Of a stretch of DNA of 64,000 nt, positions 23,574 through 33,032 are shown one piece after another. Under the pieces are notes generated by a model that saw only the letters and a program-made list of their open reading frames with translations, had not been told where the DNA came from and ran no database searches. Position numbers and translations under genes: made by a program. The stretch is from the NCBI RefSeq assembly GCF_003284975.1, contig NZ_QMEU01000007.1:55892-119891 (forward strand). Direction: 5' to 3'. Numbering within the stretch: the first letter of the stretch is position 1; each line of letters opens with the position of its first letter. The DNA comes from Mycobacterium colombiense (GTDB lineage Bacteria; Actinomycetota; Actinomycetes; Mycobacteriales; Mycobacteriaceae).

Positions 23574-24095
23574 TCACACGTGGGGCAGCCACCCAGATCC
23601 CTTCGGCGACAGCACGAAGCCCCGGCCCTGCGCGTCTTTGCACGCGGTCGTGCCCGCGTTGTCGACTCCGCAGATGATGCCATTGACGCTAAGGGAGTGG
23701 GCCGGCGGAAGTGTTTTGATGGACTGTCCGTTAACCACACGAGACGGGGCGCCCCCGCTGGTCTGATTGAGACCGCTGGTGGTTCCTATCCAGTTGACCC
23801 CGTTTATTCCAGCCTCAGGATTTGAGGCTGCAGGAGGTATCGACGGCAAGTTATTTCCTGTGCACGATGCTTGGTCAATGGTGAATTTGCAAACGATGTT
23901 GTCGGGCGTGAGGAAATAAACCGTAGGATCAGGCTGCCGCCCAGGATTGGGCACCAGGATTTCGTAGTCTTTGACATCGGCGGGAGTGTATGCGCTCAGA
24001 TCGGGGAACTGCAGAGGGGCCGCATGGGCTTCGGATAGCGCGAGCAGACCGGCGCCAACGACTGCACCGATCCAGGGGAGTTTGTTGACACCCAT
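23574..24095 (-). CDS. Small secreted mycobacterial protein, paralogue 1
   Basis: 173 aa. Signal peptide about 1-25 (WIGAVVGAGLLALSEAHA). The mature part begins PLQFPDLSAYTPADVKDYEILV and has four Cys (VCKFTIDQASC and ICGVDNAGTTACK). This matches the layout of the next gene's product (FPNLDSFTAV, MQCSF, CAVGDDRLVAC, ending HGFVL). The two are paralogues of a mycobacterial exported family with no known function. Probably extracellular or periplasmic and disulfide-bonded. Confidence 0.8.
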   Translation of the reverse strand: MGVNKLPWIGAVVGAGLLALSEAHAAPLQFPDLSAYTPADVKDYEILVPNPGRQPDPTVYFLTPDNIVCKFTIDQASCTGNNLPSIPPAASNPEAGINGVNWIGTTSGLNQTSGGAPSRVVNGQSIKTLPPAHSLSVNGIICGVDNAGTTACKDAQGRGFVLSPKGSGWLPHV

Positions 24096-24265
24096 ATCGC
24101 TCCTATCAGTTCAAGCACTTTATCGGCGAACGGCAGGCTATTTCGTCCGCCGTTGTTCCCCTGCACGGCAACATGTTCCGGTCATTCGACGCTGACAAGG
24201 CCGGTATGAGTCATCTTTCAATTAAGAGATCGTGTCCAGTCACGCCTCCCCGACAGGACCGAGCC

Positions 24266-24853
24266 TTAAAACGCCTGGCTTCCTGATGATTTGAGCACAA
24301 ATCCGTGTCGGCTACTGGTGTCCAGGCATGCGACGAGCCGGTCATCGCCAACGGCGCATGTCACGTTCTGATACGTGATTTTCTTACCAGGCTGCAATAC
24401 GGGATGCCCGCCAAACTGCGATCCCGGATCGCGTCCGCTCTCACAGCCGCCGTAACCTTCACGCTGTAATCGGTAGGCCGATCCGGCCCAATGCACCGCA
24501 CCCAAAACACAAGTGCCGGGCGGAGCGGTGCTTCCCCCACCATTGAACGGGACGTTGTCCATGCCCGGCATGTCTCCGGTGCAGCTGATGGGTTGTGGCG
24601 GTCCTGGCTGGGCCGGAGCGGGAAAGCTGCACTGCATGTTGTAGGGCGGAGAAAAAGTAATCGTACGTATATCCGACGACCCCTTTGGATACACCAGCAG
24701 GAAGGTGTCCACCGGCACGGCAGTGAAGCTGTCCAGATTGGGGAAGCCAGGTGGTTGCGCGGCAGCATGGTGCGCAACGGCCGTGCAAGATATCCCCACG
24801 CTCACAGACACAGCGGCGAGCAGCCGCGCGACGAGTTTGACTACAACACGCAT
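24266..24853 (-). CDS. Small secreted mycobacterial protein, paralogue 2
   Basis: 195 aa. The ATG at 24853 is chosen because GGAGGTT lies just upstream; a further ATG at 24865 has none. Signal peptide about 1-32 (LVARLLAAVSVSVGISCTAVAHHAAA). The mature part has FPNLDSFTAVPVDTFLLVYPKG and ends with CAVGDDRLVACLDTSSRHGFVL, similar to the preceding paralogue, with extra Cys in a middle insertion. The gene lies 14 bp after the stop of the upstream type VII-like gene, so the two probably share a transcript. Confidence 0.8.
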   Translation of the reverse strand: MRVVVKLVARLLAAVSVSVGISCTAVAHHAAAQPPGFPNLDSFTAVPVDTFLLVYPKGSSDIRTITFSPPYNMQCSFPAPAQPGPPQPISCTGDMPGMDNVPFNGGGSTAPPGTCVLGAVHWAGSAYRLQREGYGGCESGRDPGSQFGGHPVLQPGKKITYQNVTCAVGDDRLVACLDTSSRHGFVLKSSGSQAF

Positions 24854-24867
24854 TAGAACCTCCAAAC

Positions 24868-26400
24868 TCAGGGCGTAACGGAGAAGGTGGTCGTGTAGGT
24901 GTGAGGATCGTAGCGGCCCTCACCGAAAGTACTAACCCGCATAGAGATAACTTCTTTGCCGTTGATCTCTTGAATTCCTGTGATGGTGGGTCCGTAGACT
25001 CCTGGCAGTGACTTTGGATCGACGAGCGCCGTCGGCTTCGCGGTCAGCAATCCTTGCGGTGTACTTGCGGTTACCGCCTGGATAGGCAACGTTTGATGGG
25101 CGGGGCTTTCGCTCGCACCTACCACCATCAATCCGCCCTTGGGCAAGGCGACGATTTGGCTTTCTCGGTTTCCGTTCATTGCGCCGGAAAATGTTCCCTG
25201 CTGCTGTAACGAGTTGCCCCACGCGGGATTCTGCCCGACAGGGGCAGATTGCCAGATCGCGCGTTGCCCGTCGGGAGTGTTCCCAAGAATGACCATGCGT
25301 CCTGATTTGGCGTCATAAGCGCCGCTGGCTTGCGAGATTCCGTGCAGGGTGTAGAGCACCTGATCGGGGTGATCCAGGTTGACCACCACCGTATCCGGGA
25401 CTGTGTAGTTCTCGTTCTTACCACCGTTGGCATTGTGGTACGGGACCATCGCATAAAACCCATAGCGTTCACCGTTCGGCCCTACGGCGGTGCCGGTCGG
25501 TAGAGGCCGCATTACGTCGTTGGGGATTGGCAACGGGTTGTCAGGCGGGTATCGCAGCGGATTATCACCGTCATAGCCGGGGAAGTCACCGTGGGGCGGT
25601 AGATGGATGTTTGGATAGCCATCTGCGCCGTCACCGCCCAGGGCGATTCCCGTGCCAGGAATCGACGAATCTAAATCGTCTTGCCTCCATGTGTTCTGGC
25701 CCTCCATCTTGGGCGGCGTGGCCGGCCCGTCGATGCTCGGCCCCGCCCCATGCGGAGCAGGCTTCTGCGGCTGGTGTCCATCGACCCCCCAAATGAGGGA
25801 AGGGTCGTATCCGTCTCGGGCCAGAATCCCCCGCGACGCGTCTAGGACGTCCGTATACAAGCCGCGGATCATCAGCATCTGCTTGAGAGCATCTCGCACG
25901 TCGTCCACGGCATCGGCGTGAGCGTCGTTGATCAGTTTCTCCAGCTTGTCGCGTTCCGTCGCGGGGAGCGGGTATGTCAAATCCTTCTTCGCCGCGCTGA
26001 TCAGAACATCGAGCACATGTAGCTGGCGATCTAACGCGGCGATCTCGTCGGCACCTGCCCGTTGCGCCGCGGCCAAGGCGGTCGCGACGTTCTCTAAATC
26101 GAGGCCGATCTTCGGCAACTGCTCGGACTGGTAACCCAAGGACTTGGTTACTTGCTGCACCTCTTCGGATTCGTTGATCGGGTGGGCACCGCCCTCCCGG
26201 TTCCAGGCCGCCTCGAAGCGTTTACGGGCCTGCGCAAACTCCTCGCTGGCCGCAGCGGTGCACCGTCCCGCGTTGTGAAATGCTTCCGCCAAACGATCGA
26301 TTTGGTATGGATTGCCCGCTTGCAAGCTCTGGTTGATCGCCCACGGATCGCCGCCGGCCGCCGCGCTCAGTTCTGCCTCAGCAAAGTTGGCCCACGTCAT
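24868..26400 (-). CDS. Putative type VII secretion substrate with T7SS-signal domain
   Basis: 510 aa. The N-terminal ~200 residues are helical and match the mycobacterial T7SS-signal arrangement (GGDPWAINQSLQAGNPYQIDRLAEAFHNAG, then NESEEVQQVTKSLGYQSEQLPKIGLDLENVA). They are followed by a Pro/Gly-rich linker (~215-300). The C-terminal ~200 residues look like repeated beta-strands (VVVNLDHPDQVLYTLHG, RMVILGNTPDGQRAIW, QIVALPKGGLMVVGAS), perhaps a propeller-like or unknown effector domain. No catalytic motif is seen. It is likely exported by an ESX system encoded elsewhere. The downstream secreted paralogue is probably in the same transcript. Confidence 0.7.
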   Translation of the reverse strand: MTWANFAEAELSAAAGGDPWAINQSLQAGNPYQIDRLAEAFHNAGRCTAAASEEFAQARKRFEAAWNREGGAHPINESEEVQQVTKSLGYQSEQLPKIGLDLENVATALAAAQRAGADEIAALDRQLHVLDVLISAAKKDLTYPLPATERDKLEKLINDAHADAVDDVRDALKQMLMIRGLYTDVLDASRGILARDGYDPSLIWGVDGHQPQKPAPHGAGPSIDGPATPPKMEGQNTWRQDDLDSSIPGTGIALGGDGADGYPNIHLPPHGDFPGYDGDNPLRYPPDNPLPIPNDVMRPLPTGTAVGPNGERYGFYAMVPYHNANGGKNENYTVPDTVVVNLDHPDQVLYTLHGISQASGAYDAKSGRMVILGNTPDGQRAIWQSAPVGQNPAWGNSLQQQGTFSGAMNGNRESQIVALPKGGLMVVGASESPAHQTLPIQAVTASTPQGLLTAKPTALVDPKSLPGVYGPTITGIQEINGKEVISMRVSTFGEGRYDPHTYTTTFSVTP

Positions 26401-26536
26401 GGCGCCGCCTGCAGCCGACCAGCACCGACGAGCATCGCCGCCCCCTTCTGAGCAGGTTTAACCCTACTACCCCGAAGGTGTATGGCGGGTGGGTGTTGAT
26501 CGACGTCAGCGAGGGGTTACCAGGCCGCAACCGTGC

Positions 26537-27670
26537 TTACGTCTGGCTACCGGCCAGCTTTCGCACCGTCAGCGCTTCGATGTCTTGGAACGGGCGGCCC
26601 TCGGGCCGGATCAGGTCATGGAACCACACCTTCGGGACCGAGGTGTACGGGTGATCCCATGAGTCCCAGGGGAAGTAGGTCTGGGTCTTGCCGGCCACCA
26701 GGCCCCAGTTGATGGCGCCGACGTTGTGGCGCTTGGCAACCGGCAGAATCGATTCGACGGTGCTGCCCTGGGGGCGCGCCATGTATTCCGTGCACAGGAT
26801 CGGCCGACCCAGCGGGGTGAGTTCGTTGATCCGATTCTCGAACCCCGAAGGCCCGGCGTAGGAGTGGAAGGTGATCACGTCGGCGTTGGCAAGCTGGATG
26901 TCGCTGATTGTGCTACGACCCTGAGCTTGCCCCCAATCCCCTTGCCACACACCGCTTGTCAGCGGCTGGCTGGGGTCCACCGCCCGGGCCCACCGAAACA
27001 CCTGGGGGAGCAGGTTGGTGACCAGTTGCTCCTTGTCGCTTCTTTCGACGCTGCGGTATTGCCGCGCGGGATTGTCGGGTTCGTTCCACAGGTCCCAGCC
27101 CAAAACCCGGTTGTCGTTGCGGAATTGGGTCATCACCGCGGTGACGTAGTCGCGCATGACCGGGACGTAGCGAGGGTCGCCGAGTCGATCGGCGCCCGGG
27201 CTCTGCGCCCAACCCGAGTTGTGCACGCCGGGCCGGGGCGCGCGCTGTCGGCCCGCGCGCGGATGCGGATCCCAACAGGAGTCGAAGAACACGAACAGCG
27301 GTTTGATGCGGTGGCGCGCGGCGATGTCGACGAATTGCCCTAGGCGCGTTTGAAAGCCGCGCTGATCGGCGGCCCACAGCTGATCATGAAGGAACACCCG
27401 CGCGGTGTTGTGGCCGTAGAACTGGGCCCAGCCGAGTTCGGTGTCGATGCGCCGCGGGTCGAAGGTGTCGGGCTGGAACATCTCGAGCTGGTTGATGGCG
27501 TTCGCCGGAATGTAGTTTGCTCCGACGAGCCAGCCCTGCGCTTGATACCAACGGTTCGCGCGCTCGGGTGACCACCGGCCCGCTTCCTCCGCGGAAGCCC
27601 GGGGTGCTCGGGCAACTGCCGCGCCTGCCGCCAGTAACAGGGGGAGTTTCAGGGCCGTACGTCGTTCCAC
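26537..27670 (-). CDS. Exported GH5-like glycoside hydrolase
   Basis: 377 aa. N-terminus ERRTALKLPLLLAAGAAVARAPRASA is a Tat-like or twin-Arg signal. TIM-barrel glycosidase landmarks: GWDLWNEPDNPAR with the acid/base Glu, VITFHSYAGPSGF, and PILCTEYMARPQGS with the nucleophile Glu. The ending AINWGLVAGKTQTYFPWDSW is typical of clan GH-A. The substrate is unknown; beta-glucan or mannan is possible. Single gene on the reverse strand with 136 and 231 bp spacers around it. Confidence 0.85.
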   Translation of the reverse strand: MERRTALKLPLLLAAGAAVARAPRASAEEAGRWSPERANRWYQAQGWLVGANYIPANAINQLEMFQPDTFDPRRIDTELGWAQFYGHNTARVFLHDQLWAADQRGFQTRLGQFVDIAARHRIKPLFVFFDSCWDPHPRAGRQRAPRPGVHNSGWAQSPGADRLGDPRYVPVMRDYVTAVMTQFRNDNRVLGWDLWNEPDNPARQYRSVERSDKEQLVTNLLPQVFRWARAVDPSQPLTSGVWQGDWGQAQGRSTISDIQLANADVITFHSYAGPSGFENRINELTPLGRPILCTEYMARPQGSTVESILPVAKRHNVGAINWGLVAGKTQTYFPWDSWDHPYTSVPKVWFHDLIRPEGRPFQDIEALTVRKLAGSQT

Positions 27671-27901
27671 GATGTGACGATAAGTTTTCGCGACGATTTC
27701 CCCGGGATTTGCTCAGCGCGTCGCGACAGGTTCGTTGTCGGCACCGTCGCGCTGCCAGATTCGCTCGCGATCGTGACCAATCCGTGACCACGACTACCGG
27801 CGCGCCCAGACCGTCGCGGAGCCCAACCGGGTTAAAATCAGCCGCGCTGTACGTCAAACACGTTGTCGGACAACCGAAAACGTTGACGTATCACCGAGCG
27901 C

Positions 27902-28333
27902 CTAACGCAGCTTGCGACCGTACTTGTCTTTGACGCTGCCCGTGAAGATCATGATCGCGTCGACGATGGCCCAGACGGTGACGCCGAACAAGACCGGAAA
28001 TCCGAGAAAACAAAAGAGGCTGAAGAGAACTCCGAACAGCCCCAGGCACAGCTGCGCGACCGCGATCTGCGTCGAGTCGATATAGAAGCGGCCGATACCG
28101 AACACGCCGAAGAACAGCTGAAGTAGGCCGGCGGTGGTCGCAGACTTGTCGGACAGGGCCAGCCCGGTCACCGGGTCGCGGCCGTACGGCGCCTGGGGGT
28201 CGCCATATCCGGGGTAGCCCGGGTAGCCGGAGAAGCCGGGGTAAGGCTGCGGGGGCGGGTATCCCTGCGGAGGCTGCCATCCCCAGGGTGGCTCGCCGGG
28301 CGGATTTCCGGGTTGGTTGGGCGGCGTCGACAT
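27902..28333 (-). CDS. TM2-domain membrane protein
   Basis: 143 aa. The first ~60 residues are a Pro/Tyr/Gly-rich cytoplasmic tail (PPQGYPPPQPYPGFSGYPGYPGYG). The TM2 domain follows with two hydrophobic helices and the hallmark GRFYIDS between them (FGVFGIGRFYIDSTQIAVAQL). It ends with a third hydrophobic segment and GRKLR. Function unknown; TM2 proteins are membrane proteins of diverse context. Confidence 0.9.
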   Translation of the reverse strand: MSTPPNQPGNPPGEPPWGWQPPQGYPPPQPYPGFSGYPGYPGYGDPQAPYGRDPVTGLALSDKSATTAGLLQLFFGVFGIGRFYIDSTQIAVAQLCLGLFGVLFSLFCFLGFPVLFGVTVWAIVDAIMIFTGSVKDKYGRKLR

Positions 28334-28463
28334 CGATTCGAGTTAACACGCCCGATGCTCGGGCGTCCACACGGGCATCCGACGGGTCCGTCACGCGGAA
28401 ACCCGACGAAGCAGTCGGCAGATTCTCTTCAAACTTCACCCTCGAGAGCGCGATACTGAACGG

Positions 28464-28850
28464 GTGCCTGATCGAAATGTGCTTGGCGGCCCGCTACAAC
28501 CGTGCGGAGCAGACCCGCTGACCGGCTTCTACCGCGACGGCTGTTGCTCGACCGGTCCGCAGGATCTTGGGCGGCACACGATCTGTGCGGTGATGACCGC
28601 CGAGTTCTTGGAGCACCAGCGCTCGATCGGCAATGACTTATTGACGCCGGTGCCCGAGTACAGGTTCCCCGGTCTGCTGCCCGGTGACCGTTGGTGCGTG
28701 ACCGCGCTGAACTGGCTGCGCGCCCACCACGACGGTTGTGCCGCCCCGGTGGTGTTGGCCGCGACGCACGAGAGCACCCTCGAGGTGGTGCCCCTGGAGG
28801 CGCTGCAAGAACACAAGGTCGACGTCCCCGACGATCTGGCCAACCTCTAG
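28464..28850 (+). CDS. DUF2237 family protein
   Basis: 128 aa from GTG 28464. Matches the DUF2237 pattern: NVLGGPLQPCG, DPLTGFYRDGCC, DLGRHTICAVMTAEFLEHQRSIGNDL, FPGLLPGDRWCVTALNW and ATHESTLEVVPLEALQEH. Conserved Cys residues suggest metal or redox chemistry. No function is established. Separated from the downstream sulfotransferase operon by about 100 bp. Confidence 0.88.
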   Translation: MPDRNVLGGPLQPCGADPLTGFYRDGCCSTGPQDLGRHTICAVMTAEFLEHQRSIGNDLLTPVPEYRFPGLLPGDRWCVTALNWLRAHHDGCAAPVVLAATHESTLEVVPLEALQEHKVDVPDDLANL

Positions 28851-28947
28851 CGCCCGCCGGGCGCGGCGAGGTGGATGCACGACGGATCTGCGCCGCGGCT
28901 AGCGTCTGTGTCGTCTTTCTCACCTGATGCGTCGGAGAGGGGTTGCG

Positions 28948-30219
28948 GTGGGTTCCGCGGTTGACGACATCGACTTCGACGACCTGACGGCGCCCCGACT
29001 TACCGACGCCCAGCGCCAGATCTTGGAATTCACCGAAGCCAAGCCCGTCGATCTGGACATCGATTGGATGCTCGCCGAGGCCATCGAGCAGACCGGCCTG
29101 CCGGCCGGAACCGCCGACCTCGACGACACCGATGGCTTCGCCGACCGCCTGCGGGCGCACGTCGGAGCCATCGAAGCCGACGACGCGCTGCGCCAGCTCA
29201 CCCGCGGATCGCTGCGCCAACGAATCGTGCGCCTGCTCCGCAACCGGCTATCGCTCACCGAACTCGTCCGGCGCTACCCGGAAATAGAAGCTATCCCGAT
29301 CGAAAAACCGTTCATCGTCGTCGGGATGCCGCGTTCGGGCACCACCCACCTGGTGAATCTCATTGCCTCGGACCCGCGCCGGCGCGCGCTGCCGTATTGG
29401 GAGAGCCAGGATCCCATTCCCGCGCTGGGGCAGGGCCCCGACATCTTCGGCGTCGATCCCCGTTATGCCCGCGCGAAAGCGGAACATGATGCGCTGATGG
29501 CGAGCGCACCCGTGGTGGCCGCGATGCATGACAGGTTTCCCGAGGCGATCGAGGAGGAGGTGGAGCTTCTCGACCTCGACATGGCCTCGTATGTGCTGGA
29601 ATGGCATGCGCGGGTGCCCGATTGGCGCGACTATTACTTGGGCCTCGACCAAACTCGGCACTACGCGTACATGAAGAAGGTGCTGCAGGCGCTGACCTTC
29701 CTGCGCGGTCCTCGGACATGGGTGCTCAAGAGTCCGCAGCACTGCGAGCAGCTCGGCCCGTTGATGGCGACGTTTCCCGACGCGACGGTAGCCTTCACGC
29801 ACCGCGACCCCGCGGCGGTGATCCAATCGGCGATCACCATGATGGCTTACTCGGATCGGTTGCGCCGCAGCAGCATTGATCCGCAGTGGCTGTTGAACTA
29901 TTGGAGTGACCGCGTGTATCGACTCCTCAGCGCATGCGTGCGCGACCGCCATCTGGTGGGGCCCGAACGCAGCATCGACATCAACTTCCACCAGCTGGGC
30001 GGCAACGAGATGCCGGTGCTGGAAACGCTGTATCAGCGCGCCGGGGTGGGGCTGCCGCCCAAGGTACGCGAACGGTTCCAGCGCTACCTGGACGGTAATC
30101 CGCGGGGAAAACATGGCCGCATCCACTATGAACTGCAGCGGCACTTCGGCACCTCCGCCGACGAACTGCGGCGCCGTTTCGGCTTCTACTTCGACAAGTT
30201 CGATGTCCGTCCCGAATGA
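28948..30219 (+). CDS. Sulfotransferase family protein
   Basis: 423 aa from GTG 28948, preferred over ATG 28927 because GGAGAGG lies 7 bases before it. PAPS-type sulfotransferase signature: FIVVGMPRSGTTHLVN (5'-phosphosulfate loop, ~residue 125), the second motif VLKSPQHCEQL, and TFPDATVAFTHRDPAAVIQS with the 3'-phosphate Arg/Ser region. It would transfer sulfate from PAPS to a hydroxyl group of an unknown lipid or sterol. It is first in an operon with an MBL-fold hydrolase, a VOC protein and a luciferase-like enzyme (15, -4 and 12 bp gaps). Confidence 0.9.
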   Translation: MGSAVDDIDFDDLTAPRLTDAQRQILEFTEAKPVDLDIDWMLAEAIEQTGLPAGTADLDDTDGFADRLRAHVGAIEADDALRQLTRGSLRQRIVRLLRNRLSLTELVRRYPEIEAIPIEKPFIVVGMPRSGTTHLVNLIASDPRRRALPYWESQDPIPALGQGPDIFGVDPRYARAKAEHDALMASAPVVAAMHDRFPEAIEEEVELLDLDMASYVLEWHARVPDWRDYYLGLDQTRHYAYMKKVLQALTFLRGPRTWVLKSPQHCEQLGPLMATFPDATVAFTHRDPAAVIQSAITMMAYSDRLRRSSIDPQWLLNYWSDRVYRLLSACVRDRHLVGPERSIDINFHQLGGNEMPVLETLYQRAGVGLPPKVRERFQRYLDGNPRGKHGRIHYELQRHFGTSADELRRRFGFYFDKFDVRPE

Positions 30220-30234
30220 AAGGAGTCAGCAGCG

Positions 30235-31473
30235 ATGTCCGAACCGGTCTATCGGAGCCGCCCGGGTGCCGACGCGATGCGCCCGGCGTCCGCCGAGAGG
30301 GCCGAGGAGATCGCCCCGGGGCTGTGGTGTTCGCCGGGCCTGTCCAACTCGTATCTGCTCACCACGACCGAGGGTCGGGTGGTCATCAACACCGGGATGG
30401 GCTTCGAGGGTCCGGTGCATCGCGCCAACTTCGACGCCGTCGACCCGTCGCCGGTGCGCTACATCATCTTCACGCAGGGCCACGTCGATCATGTCGGCGG
30501 CCTGGACAGCGTGCGTGATCCCGACACGATCGTTGTCGCGCAGGCGAACTGGAAGAGCTGGCGCGACGACAACGACCGGCTGATCCCGTACCGGGCCAGC
30601 CGCAGCGCGTTCGCATTCAAAGACACGTTGGCCACCGGCATTCAGGCCATCCAACGGCGACTGGGGACGTCGCGGCTGGCGGGCCAGAGCGTGCCGGTGG
30701 TCGACATCGACTTCGAGGACACTCTGCGCCTGGAGGTCGGTGGCCGGCGCATGGAACTGATTTCGGTGCCCGGCGGAGAGACCACCGACTCCCTCGTGGT
30801 ATGGCTGCCCAACGAGCGCATCTGTTTGTGCGGAAACACCTTTGGCCCGCTGATCGGGCACATTCCCAACCTGGTCACCATGCGCGGCGATCGGTATCGG
30901 GACGCGTTGACGGCGATCGCGTCGGTGGACAGGGTGCGGGACCTGCAGGCCGACCTGCTGGTGACCGGGCACTTCGAGCCCGTCAAGGGCACCGAGCGCA
31001 TCGACCGAGAGCTCACCAGGCTGCGAAATGCCATCCAGTACATCCATGATCAAACCGTTGCCGGGATGAACGCCGGCAAGGATGTTCGCACGTTGATGCG
31101 CGAAATCACGCTTCCCGCGGAATACGAAGTGGGACAGGGCTACGGCAAAGTCGCCTGGGACGTGCGGGCCGTTTGGGAGAACTACTCCGGCTGGTTTCAC
31201 CACGAATCGACCACCGAGCTTTACCCCGTCGGGTTCGATTCCGTCGCCGCCGACGTGGTCGAACTGGCCGGCGCCGATGCGCTGCTGGAGCGTGCCCGGG
31301 CTCATCTGGCCGCCGATCGCGCGCTGCAGGCCATCCACCTGGCCGAGCTGGTACCGGGGGACCATCCGGGGGCTCGCGCCGTGTTGCGCGACGCCCATGA
31401 AAAGCTTCTCGCCAGCAGCACGAACTTCTGGGAGAGTGCCTGGCTGCGCAACCAGATAGCGAGGAACACATGA
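30235..31473 (+). CDS. MBL-fold hydrolase, alkylsulfatase-like, altered metal motif
   Basis: 412 aa. Metallo-beta-lactamase fold (LTTTEGRVVINTGMG, then IIFTQGHVDHVGGLD, NERICLCGNTFG, LLVTGHFEP). The C-terminal region resembles the dimerisation part of type III alkylsulfatases (GQGYGKVAWDVRAVWENYSGWF). The usual THxHxDH reads TQGHVDH, so the first metal His is Gln. This may change metal content or activity. It follows the sulfotransferase by 15 bp, pairing an enzyme that may add sulfate with one that may remove it. Its stop overlaps the next start (ATGA). Confidence 0.85.
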   Translation: MSEPVYRSRPGADAMRPASAERAEEIAPGLWCSPGLSNSYLLTTTEGRVVINTGMGFEGPVHRANFDAVDPSPVRYIIFTQGHVDHVGGLDSVRDPDTIVVAQANWKSWRDDNDRLIPYRASRSAFAFKDTLATGIQAIQRRLGTSRLAGQSVPVVDIDFEDTLRLEVGGRRMELISVPGGETTDSLVVWLPNERICLCGNTFGPLIGHIPNLVTMRGDRYRDALTAIASVDRVRDLQADLLVTGHFEPVKGTERIDRELTRLRNAIQYIHDQTVAGMNAGKDVRTLMREITLPAEYEVGQGYGKVAWDVRAVWENYSGWFHHESTTELYPVGFDSVAADVVELAGADALLERARAHLAADRALQAIHLAELVPGDHPGARAVLRDAHEKLLASSTNFWESAWLRNQIARNT

Positions 31474-31961
31474 CGGCATTCGCGCTACGGCCCGAGGACT
31501 TCTACCACACCGGCATCATCGTGCCCGACCTCGCCGCGGCGATGGCAAGGCTCAGCGCGCTGGCCGGTTACCGGTGGATCAACCCGGTGAGCTACACCTT
31601 GCCCTTCCGCACGGCCGGTGGAACCCAAGAGATCACTTCGACTTTCGTCTATTCGCTGCAGGCGCCGCACGTCGAACTGATCAAGGAGGTACCCGGGACG
31701 GCCTGGACGGCGGCACCCGGCAACGCCATCCACCACCTCGGCTACTGGACCGACAGCCTGGCCGAGAGCGCAAAGATGTTGGAAGACAACGGCTTCAGCT
31801 TCGAAGCCACCGCCGACACCGCCAGCCCATCTTCGAACGGCGATCTGGCGCTCTTCGCCTACTACGTCGACGACGCGGGGACCCGCATCGAGATCGTCGA
31901 CCGCGCGCTGTTCCCGGACTTTCCGGGCTTCCTGCAGGCGGCGGCCGGCCCGGAAGCGTAG
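31470..31961 (+). CDS. VOC (glyoxalase/dioxygenase superfamily) protein
   Basis: 163 aa, ATG overlapping the previous stop. Beta-alpha-beta-beta-beta units with metal-site candidates: FYHTGIIVPDLAAAMARL (His in the first strand), then HVELIKEVPG, NAIHHLGYWTDSLAESAKML and TRIEIVDRALFPDF. The pattern fits a single-metal VOC enzyme or a binding protein. Substrate unknown; the operon suggests a sulfated or oxidised small molecule. Confidence 0.85.
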   Translation: MTAFALRPEDFYHTGIIVPDLAAAMARLSALAGYRWINPVSYTLPFRTAGGTQEITSTFVYSLQAPHVELIKEVPGTAWTAAPGNAIHHLGYWTDSLAESAKMLEDNGFSFEATADTASPSSNGDLALFAYYVDDAGTRIEIVDRALFPDFPGFLQAAAGPEA

Positions 31962-31973
31962 CGAGGCGGGCAG

Positions 31974-32945
31974 ATGCTGTTGACGGTGCTGCGCTTCAAT
32001 TTCGCTTCCCCGCAAGGCGATCCACGCACGCAGGGCAAGCTCCTATCCGCGGCGCTCGAGCTGGGACAATGGGGAGAGTCCCACGGCATCACGTCGGTCA
32101 GCGTCGACGAGCATCACGCGACCGGACACGGGTGGAGCTGCAATCCGATCATGGCCGCGGCGATGTTTCTGGCCCGGACCTCGAAGCTGATCGCGAGCGT
32201 CGATTGCGCGTTGGGGCCGTTGTGGAATCCGGTGCGACTTGCCGAGGACATCGCCCTCGTGGACAACATGAGCCGCGGACGCCTGCACACGACGGTGGGC
32301 CTGGGCTACCGGACGGTCGAATATGACACTCTCGGAGCCGATTTCAGGCGGCGCGGTGCACTGATGGATGCCCTGCTGGAACGAATGCTCGCCGTGTGGT
32401 CCGGTGCTGATCCGGAGAACGGAATCTGCACCGGCACCTGGTCGCGGCCGCATCCCCCGCTGTACGTCGGGGGCGGCGCGCGTGCCACGGCGCGGCGCGC
32501 GGCCCGGTTCCGGCTGCCGCTCAGTTTGGCGGACCACCTGCCCGATATCGCCGACTATTACCGCGAGCTGTGCGCGGAGGCGGGCATGTCGCCATTCATC
32601 CTCATGCCGGGGCCGATCAACCGCGGAATGATCTATCTGCACGAGGATCCCGACCGGGCGTGGGCGGAACTCGGAGACCACATCCTCTGGGAGGCAGTGA
32701 CTTACGGCCGGTGGTCCACCGATCAGCGTTCGCTCATGCACCTGCCTGGTGTTCAAACGCTGGACCAGGTCAGGGCGTCGGGACGATACCGCTTCCTCAC
32801 CCCGGAGCAGCTGATCGCGGAGGTCCGCGATGCCGACAACTATGGGCCCCTCGTGATGCACCCCCTGGTCGGCGGCATGCCGGTCGACGAAGCGTGGAAG
32901 TCGGTCCAGTTGCTCACCGACCAGGTCTTGCCAGCAGTCAGCTGA
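31974..32945 (+). CDS. Luciferase-like (LLM) flavin/F420-dependent oxidoreductase
   Basis: 323 aa TIM-barrel protein of the LLM superfamily: SVDEHHATGHGWSCNPIMAAAMFLARTSK, LGPLWNPVRLAEDIALVDNMSRGRLHTTVGLGYR, then PPLYVGGGARATARRAARF. DEHH near the N-terminus is typical of monooxygenase-type LLM enzymes. The cofactor, FMN or F420, cannot be decided by eye. Last gene of the four-gene operon starting with the sulfotransferase. Confidence 0.88.
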   Translation: MLLTVLRFNFASPQGDPRTQGKLLSAALELGQWGESHGITSVSVDEHHATGHGWSCNPIMAAAMFLARTSKLIASVDCALGPLWNPVRLAEDIALVDNMSRGRLHTTVGLGYRTVEYDTLGADFRRRGALMDALLERMLAVWSGADPENGICTGTWSRPHPPLYVGGGARATARRAARFRLPLSLADHLPDIADYYRELCAEAGMSPFILMPGPINRGMIYLHEDPDRAWAELGDHILWEAVTYGRWSTDQRSLMHLPGVQTLDQVRASGRYRFLTPEQLIAEVRDADNYGPLVMHPLVGGMPVDEAWKSVQLLTDQVLPAVS

Positions 32946-33032
32946 CCGCCACGAATCGTCAACTCGCGATTGCAAAACCGGAATGCGGGTATGTGAGCTG
33001 AAGCCATGCTCACAGACGACAAGGGAGATCCG

